From positions 496,001-560,000 of the forward strand of contig CAVSJO010000006.1 in assembly GCA_963728445.1 (NCBI GenBank): DNA of 64,000 nt, in the 5' to 3' direction. The first letter of the stretch is position 1, and every line of letters begins with the position of its first letter. This stretch comes from CAVSJO01 sp963728445 (GTDB taxonomy: Bacteria; Gemmatimonadota; Gemmatimonadetes; Longimicrobiales; RSA9). Shown here piece by piece: positions 52,339-60,950 of the stretch. The notes beneath the pieces were generated by a model, which did not search any database, was not told where the DNA came from, and worked only from the letters and a program-made list of their open reading frames with translations. The position numbers and the translations under genes were made by a program.

Positions 52339-52776
52339 GTGTCCGTCCGCGTCTACATCGTCGAGGATCATGCCCTCCTGAGGGAGGCGCTGAAGGATTA
52401 CGTCGACGCGCTGCCCGGCGTCGTCGTCTGCGGCGTCGCGGCGGACGCCGAGTCCGCCCTCGAGGAGCTTGTCGTCGACGGTGCCCACACCGCCGACGTT
52501 GCCGACGTGGCCCTGGTCGACCTCACCCTGCCCGGTATGGGTGGTCTGGAGCTCATCGAGCGCCTCGGAATCGCATGTCCCGGGCTGGCGTGCGTCGTGG
52601 TCTCGGGGGACGCCGAGGCCGGCATCGTGGAGTCCGCCCTCCGGCTGGGGGCCGCCGGCTTCGTCCTCAAGGGGGACCCGCGGGAGATCCGGGCCGCGCT
52701 GCAGCGGTTCCAGGACTCTCCTCCCTACGTCTCCAGATCCATCGTCGGTGGACCCGCCGTCGGACCCCAGTCCTGA
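52339..52776 (+). CDS. Single-domain NarL/FixJ-type receiver
   Basis: 145 aa. Receiver with VYIVEDHALL acidic pair, phosphoacceptor in ALVDLTLPGMGG, Ser/Thr in CVVVSGDA, Lys in FVLKGD. The output HTH of the NarL family is missing: the protein ends about 20 residues after the receiver, so it likely acts by protein contact. A 15-residue insertion (TADVADVAL region) precedes the phospho-Asp. GTG start with CCGGAG 6 bases upstream. Confidence 0.85.
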   Translation: MSVRVYIVEDHALLREALKDYVDALPGVVVCGVAADAESALEELVVDGAHTADVADVALVDLTLPGMGGLELIERLGIACPGLACVVVSGDAEAGIVESALRLGAAGFVLKGDPREIRAALQRFQDSPPYVSRSIVGGPAVGPQS

Positions 52777-52866
52777 TTCTTCGATCTTGATGCCCTGGCA
52801 GGGCTGCAGGCATATTGGGCTCCCCGACGCGGCTGCGCCGCGCCCCGATCCCCCCGCGGGAGGCCC

Positions 52867-53379
52867 ATGATGCGCCGTTCGCACGTCGTCTTCGCTACTG
52901 TGGCCGTGATCCTCGCTGCCTGCGCCCAGTCACCACCCGAGGATCAGCGCGCCGGCGAAGCAGCCGCGGCCGCCGTGGACAAGCAGGCCATCGCCGATAC
53001 GATCCGCTCCCTCGACCAGCAATGGTCCGACGCCGCGGGCAGTCATGACGCCCAGGCGTTCTCCTCGTTCTATGCGTCCGACGCTCGGCTCATGGCGCCG
53101 AACGCGCCCGCGGCGGTCGGCAGCCAGGCGATTCAGGGCGCGGCGTCGCAGCTGCTCGCGGACAGCACCGCGACCGTCCAGTTCGCTCCGGCGGAGATCC
53201 GCGTTGCCGACTCCGGCGACATAGCGTGGGAGTATGGGACGTGGTCGATGACCAAGACGGGCGGTGAGACGCTCGACAACGGGAAGTTCGTCGTCGTCTG
53301 GACGCGAGCCCCCGATGGTGCCTGGAAAGTCGCCGCCGACATCTTCAACAGCGACAACCCCGCGCCCTCCCCCGGCTGA
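52867..53379 (+). CDS. SnoaL/DUF4440-like lipoprotein
   Basis: 170 aa. Lipoprotein signal (RRSHVVFATVAVILAAC, lipobox AAC). The mature part is a NTF2-like cone fold of the DUF4440/SnoaL type: IRSLDQQWSDAAGSHDAQAF, SFYASDARLMAPNAPAAVGS, WEYGTWSMTKTGGETLDNGK, VVVWTRAPDGAWKVAADIFN. Ligand unknown. GGGAGG lies 3 bases before ATG-ATG. Confidence 0.85.
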   Translation: MMRRSHVVFATVAVILAACAQSPPEDQRAGEAAAAAVDKQAIADTIRSLDQQWSDAAGSHDAQAFSSFYASDARLMAPNAPAAVGSQAIQGAASQLLADSTATVQFAPAEIRVADSGDIAWEYGTWSMTKTGGETLDNGKFVVVWTRAPDGAWKVAADIFNSDNPAPSPG

Positions 53380-53513
53380 CGGCGCCGTCGGCAGGCCGTT
53401 GAGGCCCGAGCGCTGCCCGGAGGCCGGCCGCGCCTGGCCTCATCGCGCGCTCTGCGACAGCCAGCCCATGAGGTGAAGCACGGACCGATGGTTCCCCCCC
53501 GCCACCGGCGCGT

Positions 53514-53690
53514 TCATCCCATCGGCGCCTTGAACGGTCCGCCGAGCTGGGCCGACAGCATCGCCGCCTCGATCGGAGGCCGGTAGGCCGTGTCCGGTAC
53601 CTGCTGTGCAGCGGCGGGTCGTGTCGCGCCCACGAAGCACGCCGCCGCCAGAAGCGGGGCAGCGAACGACAGCCTGAGCATCCCGTGCAT
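53514..53690 (-). CDS. Small secreted protein
   Basis: 58 aa. Signal peptide MLRLSFAAPLLAAACFVG ending RPAAAQ, then about 30 residues: VPDTAYRPPIEAAMLSAQLG. GGAAGGA lies 5-7 bases before the ATG at 53690. No homologue recognised. Divergent from the DUF885 gene 92 bases away. Confidence 0.5.
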   Translation of the reverse strand: MHGMLRLSFAAPLLAAACFVGATRPAAAQQVPDTAYRPPIEAAMLSAQLGGPFKAPMG

Positions 53691-53782
53691 CCCGATCCTT
53701 CCCCGAGGGTTCCGGCGCATCCCGCCATCCGTTAGTTTGTCCGCCGTCGACCCTCCGGCGCACCCTCCCTCCAGACCACGGC

Positions 53783-55420
53783 ATGGGCACGGAATCCGAG
53801 GCCTTCACGGGCTGGCTAGACCGGTTCTTCGCAGCGTACCACGCCCGTCGGCCGGTGAGCGCCACGTTCATCGGGGTCCACGCCCACGACCACCTCCTGC
53901 CGGATCTGTCCGAGGCGGGCGATGCCAGCGCCGCATCCGAGATGCGGGCGCTGCTCCACGCGTGTGCCGATTTCGAGGAATCGCGCCTCGAGCCGAGCGA
54001 GGCGCTCGACCTCCGCCTGGCCCGCGGCTTCCTCCGCATCCAGCTCGCCGAGCTCGCGTCCGACCACTTCCAGCGCGGCAATCCCGCGACCCACACGGGT
54101 GAAGCGGTCTTCGGCGTCATGGCGCTCTTCCTGTCCCACTTCGCGCCGCTGCCGGAGCGCGTGGAAGCCGCGACGTCCCGCCTGAGGCAGGTCCCGGACC
54201 TCCTCGCCACCGCCCGGCAGCGCATCCGCGCCGCGCCCACCGCCTGGACCGGCCGCGCCCTCGACGACTGCCGCGGCGCGCAGGCCTTCCTCAATGAGGG
54301 CGTTCCGATCCTGTGCGAGAATCGCGGGATCGTCGACCCTGCCTTCCGCGCGGCGGCGGCTGACGCGGCCCGGGCCGTTGCACTCCACCGCGCGCATCTC
54401 GAGACCACGCTGCTGCAGCGGCCGCTCGAGGAGCACGGGTGCGGCGAGGGGATGCTCCGCCTCTACCTCCGGGAGGGGCACTTCGTCGACGAGGCGCCGG
54501 ACGACATTGCCGCCCGGGCCGAGGCCGGAGTCCGGGAGGCACGCGAGCGACTGGAGGACGGCGCGGCGCGGCTCGGGGCGACGTCGCCCGAGCAGGCGCT
54601 CGCGCCCGTGCGCGAGCCCCCGGCTCCGGAGCGCGTGGGCGTGGAGCGCTACCGCGTGGCGTGGGAGGCGTGCCGACGCGTGACCCTCCAGAAGGAGCTG
54701 CTGACCTGGCCCGAATTCCCGATCCGCTTCATTCCCCAGCCCCGCTGGGCCAGCGCCGCGGCCCCGCACCTCTATTTTCTCCCCTACCGGTCCCCCGCCG
54801 CGTTCGGCCGGCCGCCGGTGCACGATCACCTGGCCGACCCGACGGCGCCGGACGCGGTGGTCAAGCTGAACCACGTCATCCACCACGCGGGCATCGGCCA
54901 CCACGTGCAGAACTGGCACGCGTTCCGCGCGCCGTCCCGCGTCGGTCGGATCGCCGCAGTCGACGGCGCCTCCCGCATCGCCATGTTCTGCGGCGGCACG
55001 ATGGCGGAGGGATGGGCGTGCTACGCCACGGACCTCATGGACGAGATCGGCTTCCTGACCCCCGTCCAGTCCCTCGCCGAAACCGCTTCCCGCGCCCGCA
55101 TGTGCGCGCGCGCCGTAGTCGACGTCCGCCTGCACCAGGGCCGCTGGTCGCTGGAAGAGGCCGCGTCGTACTACGTCCGGAACGCCGGCCTCGACCACGC
55201 CGCGGCCCGCCGGGAGGCCGTGAAGAACTCCATGTTCCCGGGCGCGGCCGTCATGTACATGCTGGGCACGGACGCGATCCACCGGCTCCGCCGCGACCTC
55301 TCCGAGCGCCTGGGTTCGGCCTTCGACCTGCGCCGGTTCCACGACGCCTTCCTGGCCCACGGGTCCGTCCCCGTTTCCCTGGTCGCGGACGCGATGAGGA
55401 GCGAGGCCGATGCTCTCTGA
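53783..55420 (+). CDS. DUF885-family peptidase-like protein with altered HExxH
   Basis: 545 aa. DUF885 proteins are soluble zinc-peptidase-like enzymes with an HExxPGH motif. Here that segment is VIHHAGIGHHVQNWHAF (H367, H368, H373, H374): the catalytic Glu has become His. The downstream Glu of the family is kept in MAEGWACYATDLMDEIGF (E409), as are AVVDVRLHQGRWSLEEA and the C-terminal half. Activity is thus in doubt; it may have become a binding partner of the next gene's product, whose motif is intact. Overlaps that gene by 11 bases. The N-terminus (WLDRFFAAYHARRPVSATFI) is typical. Confidence 0.87.
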   Translation: MGTESEAFTGWLDRFFAAYHARRPVSATFIGVHAHDHLLPDLSEAGDASAASEMRALLHACADFEESRLEPSEALDLRLARGFLRIQLAELASDHFQRGNPATHTGEAVFGVMALFLSHFAPLPERVEAATSRLRQVPDLLATARQRIRAAPTAWTGRALDDCRGAQAFLNEGVPILCENRGIVDPAFRAAAADAARAVALHRAHLETTLLQRPLEEHGCGEGMLRLYLREGHFVDEAPDDIAARAEAGVREARERLEDGAARLGATSPEQALAPVREPPAPERVGVERYRVAWEACRRVTLQKELLTWPEFPIRFIPQPRWASAAAPHLYFLPYRSPAAFGRPPVHDHLADPTAPDAVVKLNHVIHHAGIGHHVQNWHAFRAPSRVGRIAAVDGASRIAMFCGGTMAEGWACYATDLMDEIGFLTPVQSLAETASRARMCARAVVDVRLHQGRWSLEEAASYYVRNAGLDHAAARREAVKNSMFPGAAVMYMLGTDAIHRLRRDLSERLGSAFDLRRFHDAFLAHGSVPVSLVADAMRSEADAL

Positions 55421-56585
55421 CGCGACGCGGGCCCTCGGTCGCCGCGTCGCCGCGGCGCTCCGCGGCGTCGACGCGCTCTACCGCGCCGAGAGCGGGGACG
55501 CCGACGGGCTCGTTGTCCTGGACACCGCCCCCGAGGCAGACCGCACGATCCAGGACTTCGTCGACTACGCTGCCGCGAGCGACGCGCTCGCGGCGATCCG
55601 CCGGAACGCCGCCGACCTTCCGGAGCCCGACCGGCAGGCGTACTACGAGGACGCATGCGATTCGACGCTGGCGTTCGTCGAATGGCGACGTCGCGGCATG
55701 ACCTTCACGCAGCGGCTCTCGTCCTTCCTCCACGTTCCCGCCGAGCCGCCGGCGGATCCGGAGCTCGAGACACTCCGCCACGGCATCCAGGACATGCTGG
55801 AGACGATGGGGCTGCCTCGCGACCTCGGGGAGGGTCTCCCCGCCTGGGAGGAGGGCGTGCGCGTCCCGACCGCCGACGTTCCGGACGTCCTTGCCGCTCT
55901 CCTCGACGAAGCGTGGGACCGGACGCAGGAGCGCCTGCTGGAGATCCCCACGCCGAAGTCCGACGGCATGCGCGTTCAGGCCGTGTCCGGCGTCGCCTTC
56001 AACGCCCGCTGCGACTACGCGCGGCGCACCATCGAGCTCAACACCGATCCGGTCCTCACGCGCCCCGGCCTCAAGCACCTGGCCGTGCACGAGGGCTGTC
56101 CGGGACACTACGTCCAGTTCACGCTCCGCGAGACCATGGCCGCGGCCGGCCAGGCCGCCGAGGACGTCCGGCTCTCCGTCGTGAACTCGGCGTCCTCCTG
56201 CGTCTTCGAGGGCATTGCCGATGCCGGGCTGCACATGCTCGACTGGATCGAAAGCGACGACGACCGCCTCCAGGCCCTCCTCAACCGCTACCGCGCCGGC
56301 GTCGCCACCTCCGCCGCCTGGCGCATGCACGCCCTCGGCTGGGATCGGGACCGCGTCGGCGACTGGCTGCGGGAGCGCGCCCCCGCCGGCGGTGAGGGCT
56401 GGATCGCGAATCGGCTCGCCTTCATCGAGGCGCCGGCCCGCGCGGTCCTCATCTGGTCCTACTGGTGGGGTGAGCCCGTCGTGACCCGCGCCTGGGACCG
56501 CGTGCCCGCCCACCGCCGCTCCGACTTCCTCGCCTGGCTCCACGGCCGCATGCACTCGAACCGCTCCGTCGGGATGTTCGAGTGA
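55410..56585 (+). CDS. DUF885-like peptidase with intact HExxPGH
   Basis: 391 aa, shorter than the neighbour. HLAVHEGCPGHYVQFTL gives H227, E228 and H233 of the zinc site; SSCVFEGIADAGLHML supplies a further acidic ligand. N-terminal helical region (ALYRAESGDADGLVVLDTAP, TIQDFVDYAAASDALAAIRR). Starts 11 bases inside the previous gene and its stop overlaps the SBP start (GTGA), so the three are one transcript and probably assemble or act on peptides together. Confidence 0.82.
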   Translation: MLSDATRALGRRVAAALRGVDALYRAESGDADGLVVLDTAPEADRTIQDFVDYAAASDALAAIRRNAADLPEPDRQAYYEDACDSTLAFVEWRRRGMTFTQRLSSFLHVPAEPPADPELETLRHGIQDMLETMGLPRDLGEGLPAWEEGVRVPTADVPDVLAALLDEAWDRTQERLLEIPTPKSDGMRVQAVSGVAFNARCDYARRTIELNTDPVLTRPGLKHLAVHEGCPGHYVQFTLRETMAAAGQAAEDVRLSVVNSASSCVFEGIADAGLHMLDWIESDDDRLQALLNRYRAGVATSAAWRMHALGWDRDRVGDWLRERAPAGGEGWIANRLAFIEAPARAVLIWSYWWGEPVVTRAWDRVPAHRRSDFLAWLHGRMHSNRSVGMFE

Positions 56586-58324
56586 TGTCCCGCGCCCGGT
56601 CCCGCGGCCGAGCCCACGCCCGAGCCCACGCCCGGGTCCGCGCCCGGGTCCGCGCCCGGGTCCGCGCCCGGGCGCCTCTCCCGACCCTCGCCCTCGCCCG
56701 TCGCCTCGCCCTCGCAATTGCTCTCCCCCTCGCCATGGCACCGGCCGCCTGCGGCTCCCCCGGATCCGGCGCACGCCCCGACCGCCGGATCCTGCGCGTC
56801 GCCTACGACCGTGAGATCGACGTCCTCAACCCGTTCACGAGCCAGAACCTCGTGGACATCTCGTTCAGCATGATCGAAGGGCTCGTCACCACGAACGAGC
56901 ACAATCGCTACGTGCCGGTCCTGGCGGAAACGATCCCGACCGAGGCGAACGGGCTGATCCGACACCTGGGGGGCGATTCGGTTGCCATGACCTGGCCGCT
57001 CCGGCAGGGCGTGCGCTGGCACGACGGCGCGCCGTTCACCAGCGCGGACGTCTGCTTCACGTGGCGCTTCATCGTCGACCCCGCCTCGGAGACGTACAAC
57101 CGCGAGCAGTATCTCGGCATCGTGAAGTGCGAGACGCCCGACGATCACACCGTCGTCTTCACCTGGGACGGCGAGTACGCCTACTATGCCGGTCTGTTCG
57201 AGGCCGTGCTCCCGGAGCACGTGCTCGGCGGCATGACGGCGCGCCAGATCGTCGACTACGAGCCGTACAACCGGGGACCGAAGACCATAGGGACCGGCCC
57301 GTTCGAGTTCGCCGAGTGGAAGGCGGGGGAGTACATCCGCGTCGTGCGGAACCCCGACTACTGGCGCGGCCACGACCGGCCGGCCATCGACGCGATCGTC
57401 TGGGCGTTCATCCCGGACGCGAACACCCGGCTGAACGCCCTCCGCTCCGGCGGCTACGACTGGGGGCGCATCCTGCCGACGCAGGTGCCGCTGGCCCGGC
57501 GCATCGAGGGCGATTCGGTGCATCTGGTGCCACAGAACTCCGTGATGCACCTCGATCTGAGCGTCAGCACGCCTCACGGGCGACAGCTCTTCGGCGATCC
57601 GCGGGTGCGCGAGGCCATCTTCCACGCCGTCGACCGCCGCGCCATCGCGGACAGGCTGATGGCCGGGACGGTGCGCGTCGCCGATTCGTCGATCCTGCCG
57701 GACAGTCCCTGGTTCGACCGCTCCGTTCCGTCCGTCACGTACGACCCGGAGCGTTCCCGTAGCCTGCTGGACGCGGCAGGCTGGCGGATGGGGGCGGACG
57801 GCGTGCGCCGGAAGGATGGCAGACCCCTGGCCTTCACGATCCTGAACCGGTCCGGCAGTACGGACCGCATCCTGGTCGCACAGGTCGTTCAGGCGGAGCT
57901 GAAGGCGATCGGCGTCCGGGTCGACTTCCGCACGCTGGAGGCGGTCGCCTGGTCCTCCCGGTGGCGGAGCGGGCAGTGGGAGGCCATCGTAAGCGCATGG
58001 TTCCTGCCCGCCGACCCGAGCCTCACGAACATGTACGCCTGTCGCGGGGCCAACAACATGACGGGGTTCTGCGACCCCGGGCTCGACAGCCTTCTGGTCG
58101 CGTCCGACCACGCGCTCGACCCCGCCGAGCGCAAGCCCCTACTCGACGCGGCCCAGGAACGGCTGGCGGGCCTGTACTGGTCCCTGCCACTCTACTACAA
58201 CGTCGTCCCCGAGGTGGTCTCCCGGCGCGTCCACGGCTACCGGGGCAGTGGCACGAACTTCGGCAGCTTCTGGAACCTGTGGGAATGGCGTTTGGATGAA
58301 GAGGGGGTGGAGGGCCCGTCGTGA
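56582..58324 (+). CDS. Oligopeptide-binding lipoprotein (SBP family 5)
   Basis: 580 aa. Lipoprotein signal with hydrophobic LALAIALPLAMAPAAC as lipobox region, but its n-region is stretched to about 45 residues by 12-bp tandem repeats encoding R-A-H-A and R-V-R-A. Then the SBP5 fold: YDREIDVLNPFTSQNLVDIS, WPLRQGVRWHDGAPFTSADV, GTGPFEFAEWKAGEYI, VREAIFHAVDRRAIADRLMA, ending NLWEWRLDEE. Binds peptides or similar solutes for the Dpp/Opp-type permeases encoded at 59997 and 60943. GTG-ATG double start overlaps the previous stop. Confidence 0.92.
   Translation: MMSRARSRGRAHARAHARVRARVRARVRARAPLPTLALARRLALAIALPLAMAPAACGSPGSGARPDRRILRVAYDREIDVLNPFTSQNLVDISFSMIEGLVTTNEHNRYVPVLAETIPTEANGLIRHLGGDSVAMTWPLRQGVRWHDGAPFTSADVCFTWRFIVDPASETYNREQYLGIVKCETPDDHTVVFTWDGEYAYYAGLFEAVLPEHVLGGMTARQIVDYEPYNRGPKTIGTGPFEFAEWKAGEYIRVVRNPDYWRGHDRPAIDAIVWAFIPDANTRLNALRSGGYDWGRILPTQVPLARRIEGDSVHLVPQNSVMHLDLSVSTPHGRQLFGDPRVREAIFHAVDRRAIADRLMAGTVRVADSSILPDSPWFDRSVPSVTYDPERSRSLLDAAGWRMGADGVRRKDGRPLAFTILNRSGSTDRILVAQVVQAELKAIGVRVDFRTLEAVAWSSRWRSGQWEAIVSAWFLPADPSLTNMYACRGANNMTGFCDPGLDSLLVASDHALDPAERKPLLDAAQERLAGLYWSLPLYYNVVPEVVSRRVHGYRGSGTNFGSFWNLWEWRLDEEGVEGPS
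56609..56672. repeat. 12-bp tandem repeats inside the signal-peptide n-region
   Basis: Two copies of CGAGCCCACGCC, three of CGGGTCCGCGCC and a partial CGGG, all in frame (4 codons per unit), encoding Arg-rich RAHA/RVRA repeats. Copy number could vary by slippage without breaking the frame. Confidence 0.85.
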
Positions 58325-58555
58325 GCACGAACGTGGCAGTGACGGCGTCGGGTTCGAATTGTTACAAACTCGGTGCCAGCGCCGAGTCATTGCGCCGCGC
58401 TCTGGACAGGGCGGTGAAGGGAATCGTCGGTCTGCAGTAGGGCATTGCGGGCGGGCGGGAATCGGCGAGGTGGCCCCGTCCGCCCCTGATGATCGAAACT
58501 CCGTCATATTGGCGAAGTGCCTGGACTCTTCACCCATCCCGAACGAGAGGCCCAC

Positions 58556-59959
58556 ATGCTGGGAGTTCGCCGGATTCTTTCTCCGATGGTGGTGTTTGCC
58601 GTCTCGATAGCCGCCACGCCCGTCCTTGCCCAGAGCGGCCTCCCCCCGGACTCCGCGATCCAGGCGCTGATGGAAGCGCGCGTGAAGCTGCTGCCGAGCT
58701 CGGGGATGGTGGTCGGCCTGCTCGACGTGCGCGGCTCCCGGGTGTTGAGCGAAGGCACGGTAAATGGCGAGGGCACGCCCGCGCCGGACGGCCGCACCAT
58801 TTTCGAAATCGGGTCGGTCACCAAGACGTTCACGGGAACGCTGCTGGCCGACATGGTCCGGCGAGGCGAGGTGCGGTTGGACGAGCCGGTCGGCGCGCTG
58901 CTGCCGAAGGAGGTCAGCGTGCCGGAGCGTGGCGGAAAACGGATCACGCTGCTGGACCTGGCCACGCAGAAGTCCGGACTGCCGCGTCTTCCGTCGAACC
59001 TGGACCCGGCGAACCCCTCCGATCCGTACGCGGACTACACGAAGGCGAAGCTGTTCGATTTCCTTTCCGGCTACACGCTGCCCCGGGACCCGGGCGCGCA
59101 GTACGAGTACTCGAACCTGGGCATGGGCCTGCTCGGCGTCGCCCTCGCGGAGAGGGCGGGGAAGGACTACGGCTCCCTGGTCCACGAGCGCATCACGGGA
59201 CCGCTGGGCATGGAAGACACGGGCATCGATCTGACGGCGGACCAGCGTGCGCGTCTCGCGGTGGGCCACGACGCCGGCGGTGACAGCGTCGCCAACTGGA
59301 GCATGGGCACGATGAAGGGAGCCGGGGCGCTGCGCTCGACGACCAACGATATGCTCCGCTACGTGGCCGCCGCGCTGGCGGAGGGCGCCCCCTCCGAGGT
59401 CGCCGCCGATCTCGACTCGGCGCGGGTCCCGCGCCGCGAGATCGGCGCTCCCGGCACCCGCATCGGCCTCGCATGGATGGACCGCGCCACGCCGGCCGGC
59501 GACACCGTCGTCTGGCACAACGGCGAGACCGGCGGCTACCACGCGTTCGTCGGGTTCGATCCCCGTCGCGGCATCGGCGTCGTCATGCTCACGAACAACG
59601 CCAGGGGCGCGGACGACGTCGCGCTCCACCTCCTCGACCCCTCGGTTCCGATCACGCCGCCGCCGGCGCCGAGGAAGTCCGTCACCCTGACTCCCGGGCA
59701 GCTCCGCGCCTACGAAGGCCGCTACGAGCTCGCGCCCGGAGCCGTACTCACCATCCGTCTGGAGGACGATCACCTGACGGCGCAGGTAACGGGCCAGCCG
59801 GCGGCGCCCATTTTCGCCGAGTCCGATGGTCATTTCTTCTACAAGGCGGTCGACGTGACGCTCGACTTCCGCCGGAACGACGCCGGCGACGTCGTCGCGG
59901 TCGTCGTCCACCAGAACGGCCGCGACATCGAGGGGCGCCGGCTGCCGGACGGGACCTGA
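58556..59959 (+). CDS. Secreted serine hydrolase, class C beta-lactamase/esterase family
   Basis: 467 aa. Signal peptide (ILSPMVVFAVSIAATPVLAQ). SxxK nucleophile motif FEIGSVTKTFTG (S87, K90), YSN (Y185-N187), and HNGETGG in place of the KTG triad. A C-terminal lipocalin-like domain (RKSVTLTPGQLRAYEGRYEL, ITGQ-like strands) follows, as in esterase/D-aminopeptidase members, so true beta-lactamase activity is not assured; peptidase or esterase is as likely. GAGAGG lies 5 bases before the ATG. A 231-base gap before it has no gene; ACTCGG/CCGAGT at 58368-58387 could be a weak hairpin. Confidence 0.9.
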   Translation: MLGVRRILSPMVVFAVSIAATPVLAQSGLPPDSAIQALMEARVKLLPSSGMVVGLLDVRGSRVLSEGTVNGEGTPAPDGRTIFEIGSVTKTFTGTLLADMVRRGEVRLDEPVGALLPKEVSVPERGGKRITLLDLATQKSGLPRLPSNLDPANPSDPYADYTKAKLFDFLSGYTLPRDPGAQYEYSNLGMGLLGVALAERAGKDYGSLVHERITGPLGMEDTGIDLTADQRARLAVGHDAGGDSVANWSMGTMKGAGALRSTTNDMLRYVAAALAEGAPSEVAADLDSARVPRREIGAPGTRIGLAWMDRATPAGDTVVWHNGETGGYHAFVGFDPRRGIGVVMLTNNARGADDVALHLLDPSVPITPPPAPRKSVTLTPGQLRAYEGRYELAPGAVLTIRLEDDHLTAQVTGQPAAPIFAESDGHFFYKAVDVTLDFRRNDAGDVVAVVVHQNGRDIEGRRLPDGT

Positions 59960-59996
59960 GCGACCTCCGACGACCCAACGCCCCGAGACCTGATCC

Positions 59997-60950
59997 GTGA
60001 CCGCCTACGTCACGCGTCGGCTGCTCCAGATGGTGCCGCTCGTCCTGGGCATCACGGTCGTCGTCTTCGCCGTCATCCAGGCGGCGCCCGGCGGACCCGA
60101 AGGCGCGCTCCTCGGCGCCGGCCGGTTCGTCGATCCGCAGGCCGTCTCCGCCTACCGCCACCGACTGGGTGTCGACCGGCCGCTGCCGGAGCAGTACGTG
60201 CGCTGGCTCGGCGCCGCCGTCCACGGCGACCTCGGCGTCAGCTTCTCCACGACTCGCCCCGTGGCCCGCGTCATCGCGGAGCGCCTGCCCGCCACCCTCG
60301 TCCTCATGGGGGCGTCTTTCCTGTTCGCCGCCCTCATGGCCTTCGCCCTGGGCGTCTACAGCGCGGTCCGGCGCTACACGTGGGTCGACTTCACGGCGAC
60401 CGCAGCGTCCTTCGTGGGGATCGCCATGCCCGTGTTCTGGCTCGGCCTGATCCTGCAGATGACGTTCGCCGTGCGCCTCGGATGGCTGCCCGTCTCCGGG
60501 ACGTCCACGGTCGGGGCGACGTCCCTCGGCGACCGCCTCGCCCACCTCGTCCTGCCCGCCTTCGTGCTGTCCTTCCGCAACGTCGCCGGCTGGTCCCGCT
60601 ACCTGCGCTCCAGCCTCCTGGACGAGACCGGCGCCGACTACGTCCGCACCGCCCGGGCGAAGGGCCTGCCCGAGCGCGCCGTCATCGGCGTCCACGCCCT
60701 CCGGAATGCCATGATTCCCGTCGTGTCCGTCATGGCCCTCGGCCTCGCCGACCTCTTCTCCGGCGCGGTGATCACCGAGACCATCTTCGCGTGGCCCGGC
60801 ATCGGCCGCCTCTTCGTCCAGGCCATGTTCGCACGGGACTACCCGCTCCTCATGGGCATCCTGCTCCTCGGCTCCGTCATGGTCGTCGTGTTCAACCTCG
60901 TGGCGGACGTGGTCTACGGTGTACTCGATCCGCGCATCCGCTATGACTGA
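59997..60950 (+). CDS. Dpp/Opp-type ABC transporter permease B
   Basis: 317 aa, six predicted membrane helices. DppB marks: RRLLQMVPLVLGITVVVFAV start, YRHRLGVDRPLPEQYVRWLG, GDLGVSFSTTRPV, GIAMPVFWLGLILQ, EAA-loop DYVRTARAKGLPERAVIGVH, ITETIFAWPGIGRLF. GTG start. It pairs with the permease that overlaps its end by 8 bases. Forms the membrane channel for the solute delivered by the lipoprotein at 56582. Confidence 0.93.
   Translation: MTAYVTRRLLQMVPLVLGITVVVFAVIQAAPGGPEGALLGAGRFVDPQAVSAYRHRLGVDRPLPEQYVRWLGAAVHGDLGVSFSTTRPVARVIAERLPATLVLMGASFLFAALMAFALGVYSAVRRYTWVDFTATAASFVGIAMPVFWLGLILQMTFAVRLGWLPVSGTSTVGATSLGDRLAHLVLPAFVLSFRNVAGWSRYLRSSLLDETGADYVRTARAKGLPERAVIGVHALRNAMIPVVSVMALGLADLFSGAVITETIFAWPGIGRLFVQAMFARDYPLLMGILLLGSVMVVVFNLVADVVYGVLDPRIRYD

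Noticed and set aside
58345..58390. Possible tRNA 3' end at GGTTCGAATT
   Set aside because: No matching stems upstream; only a T-loop-like string and a short hairpin.
58556..59959. Definite beta-lactamase resistance gene
   Set aside because: The HNGETGG replacement for KTG and the extra C-terminal lipocalin-like domain fit esterase or peptidase relatives equally well.
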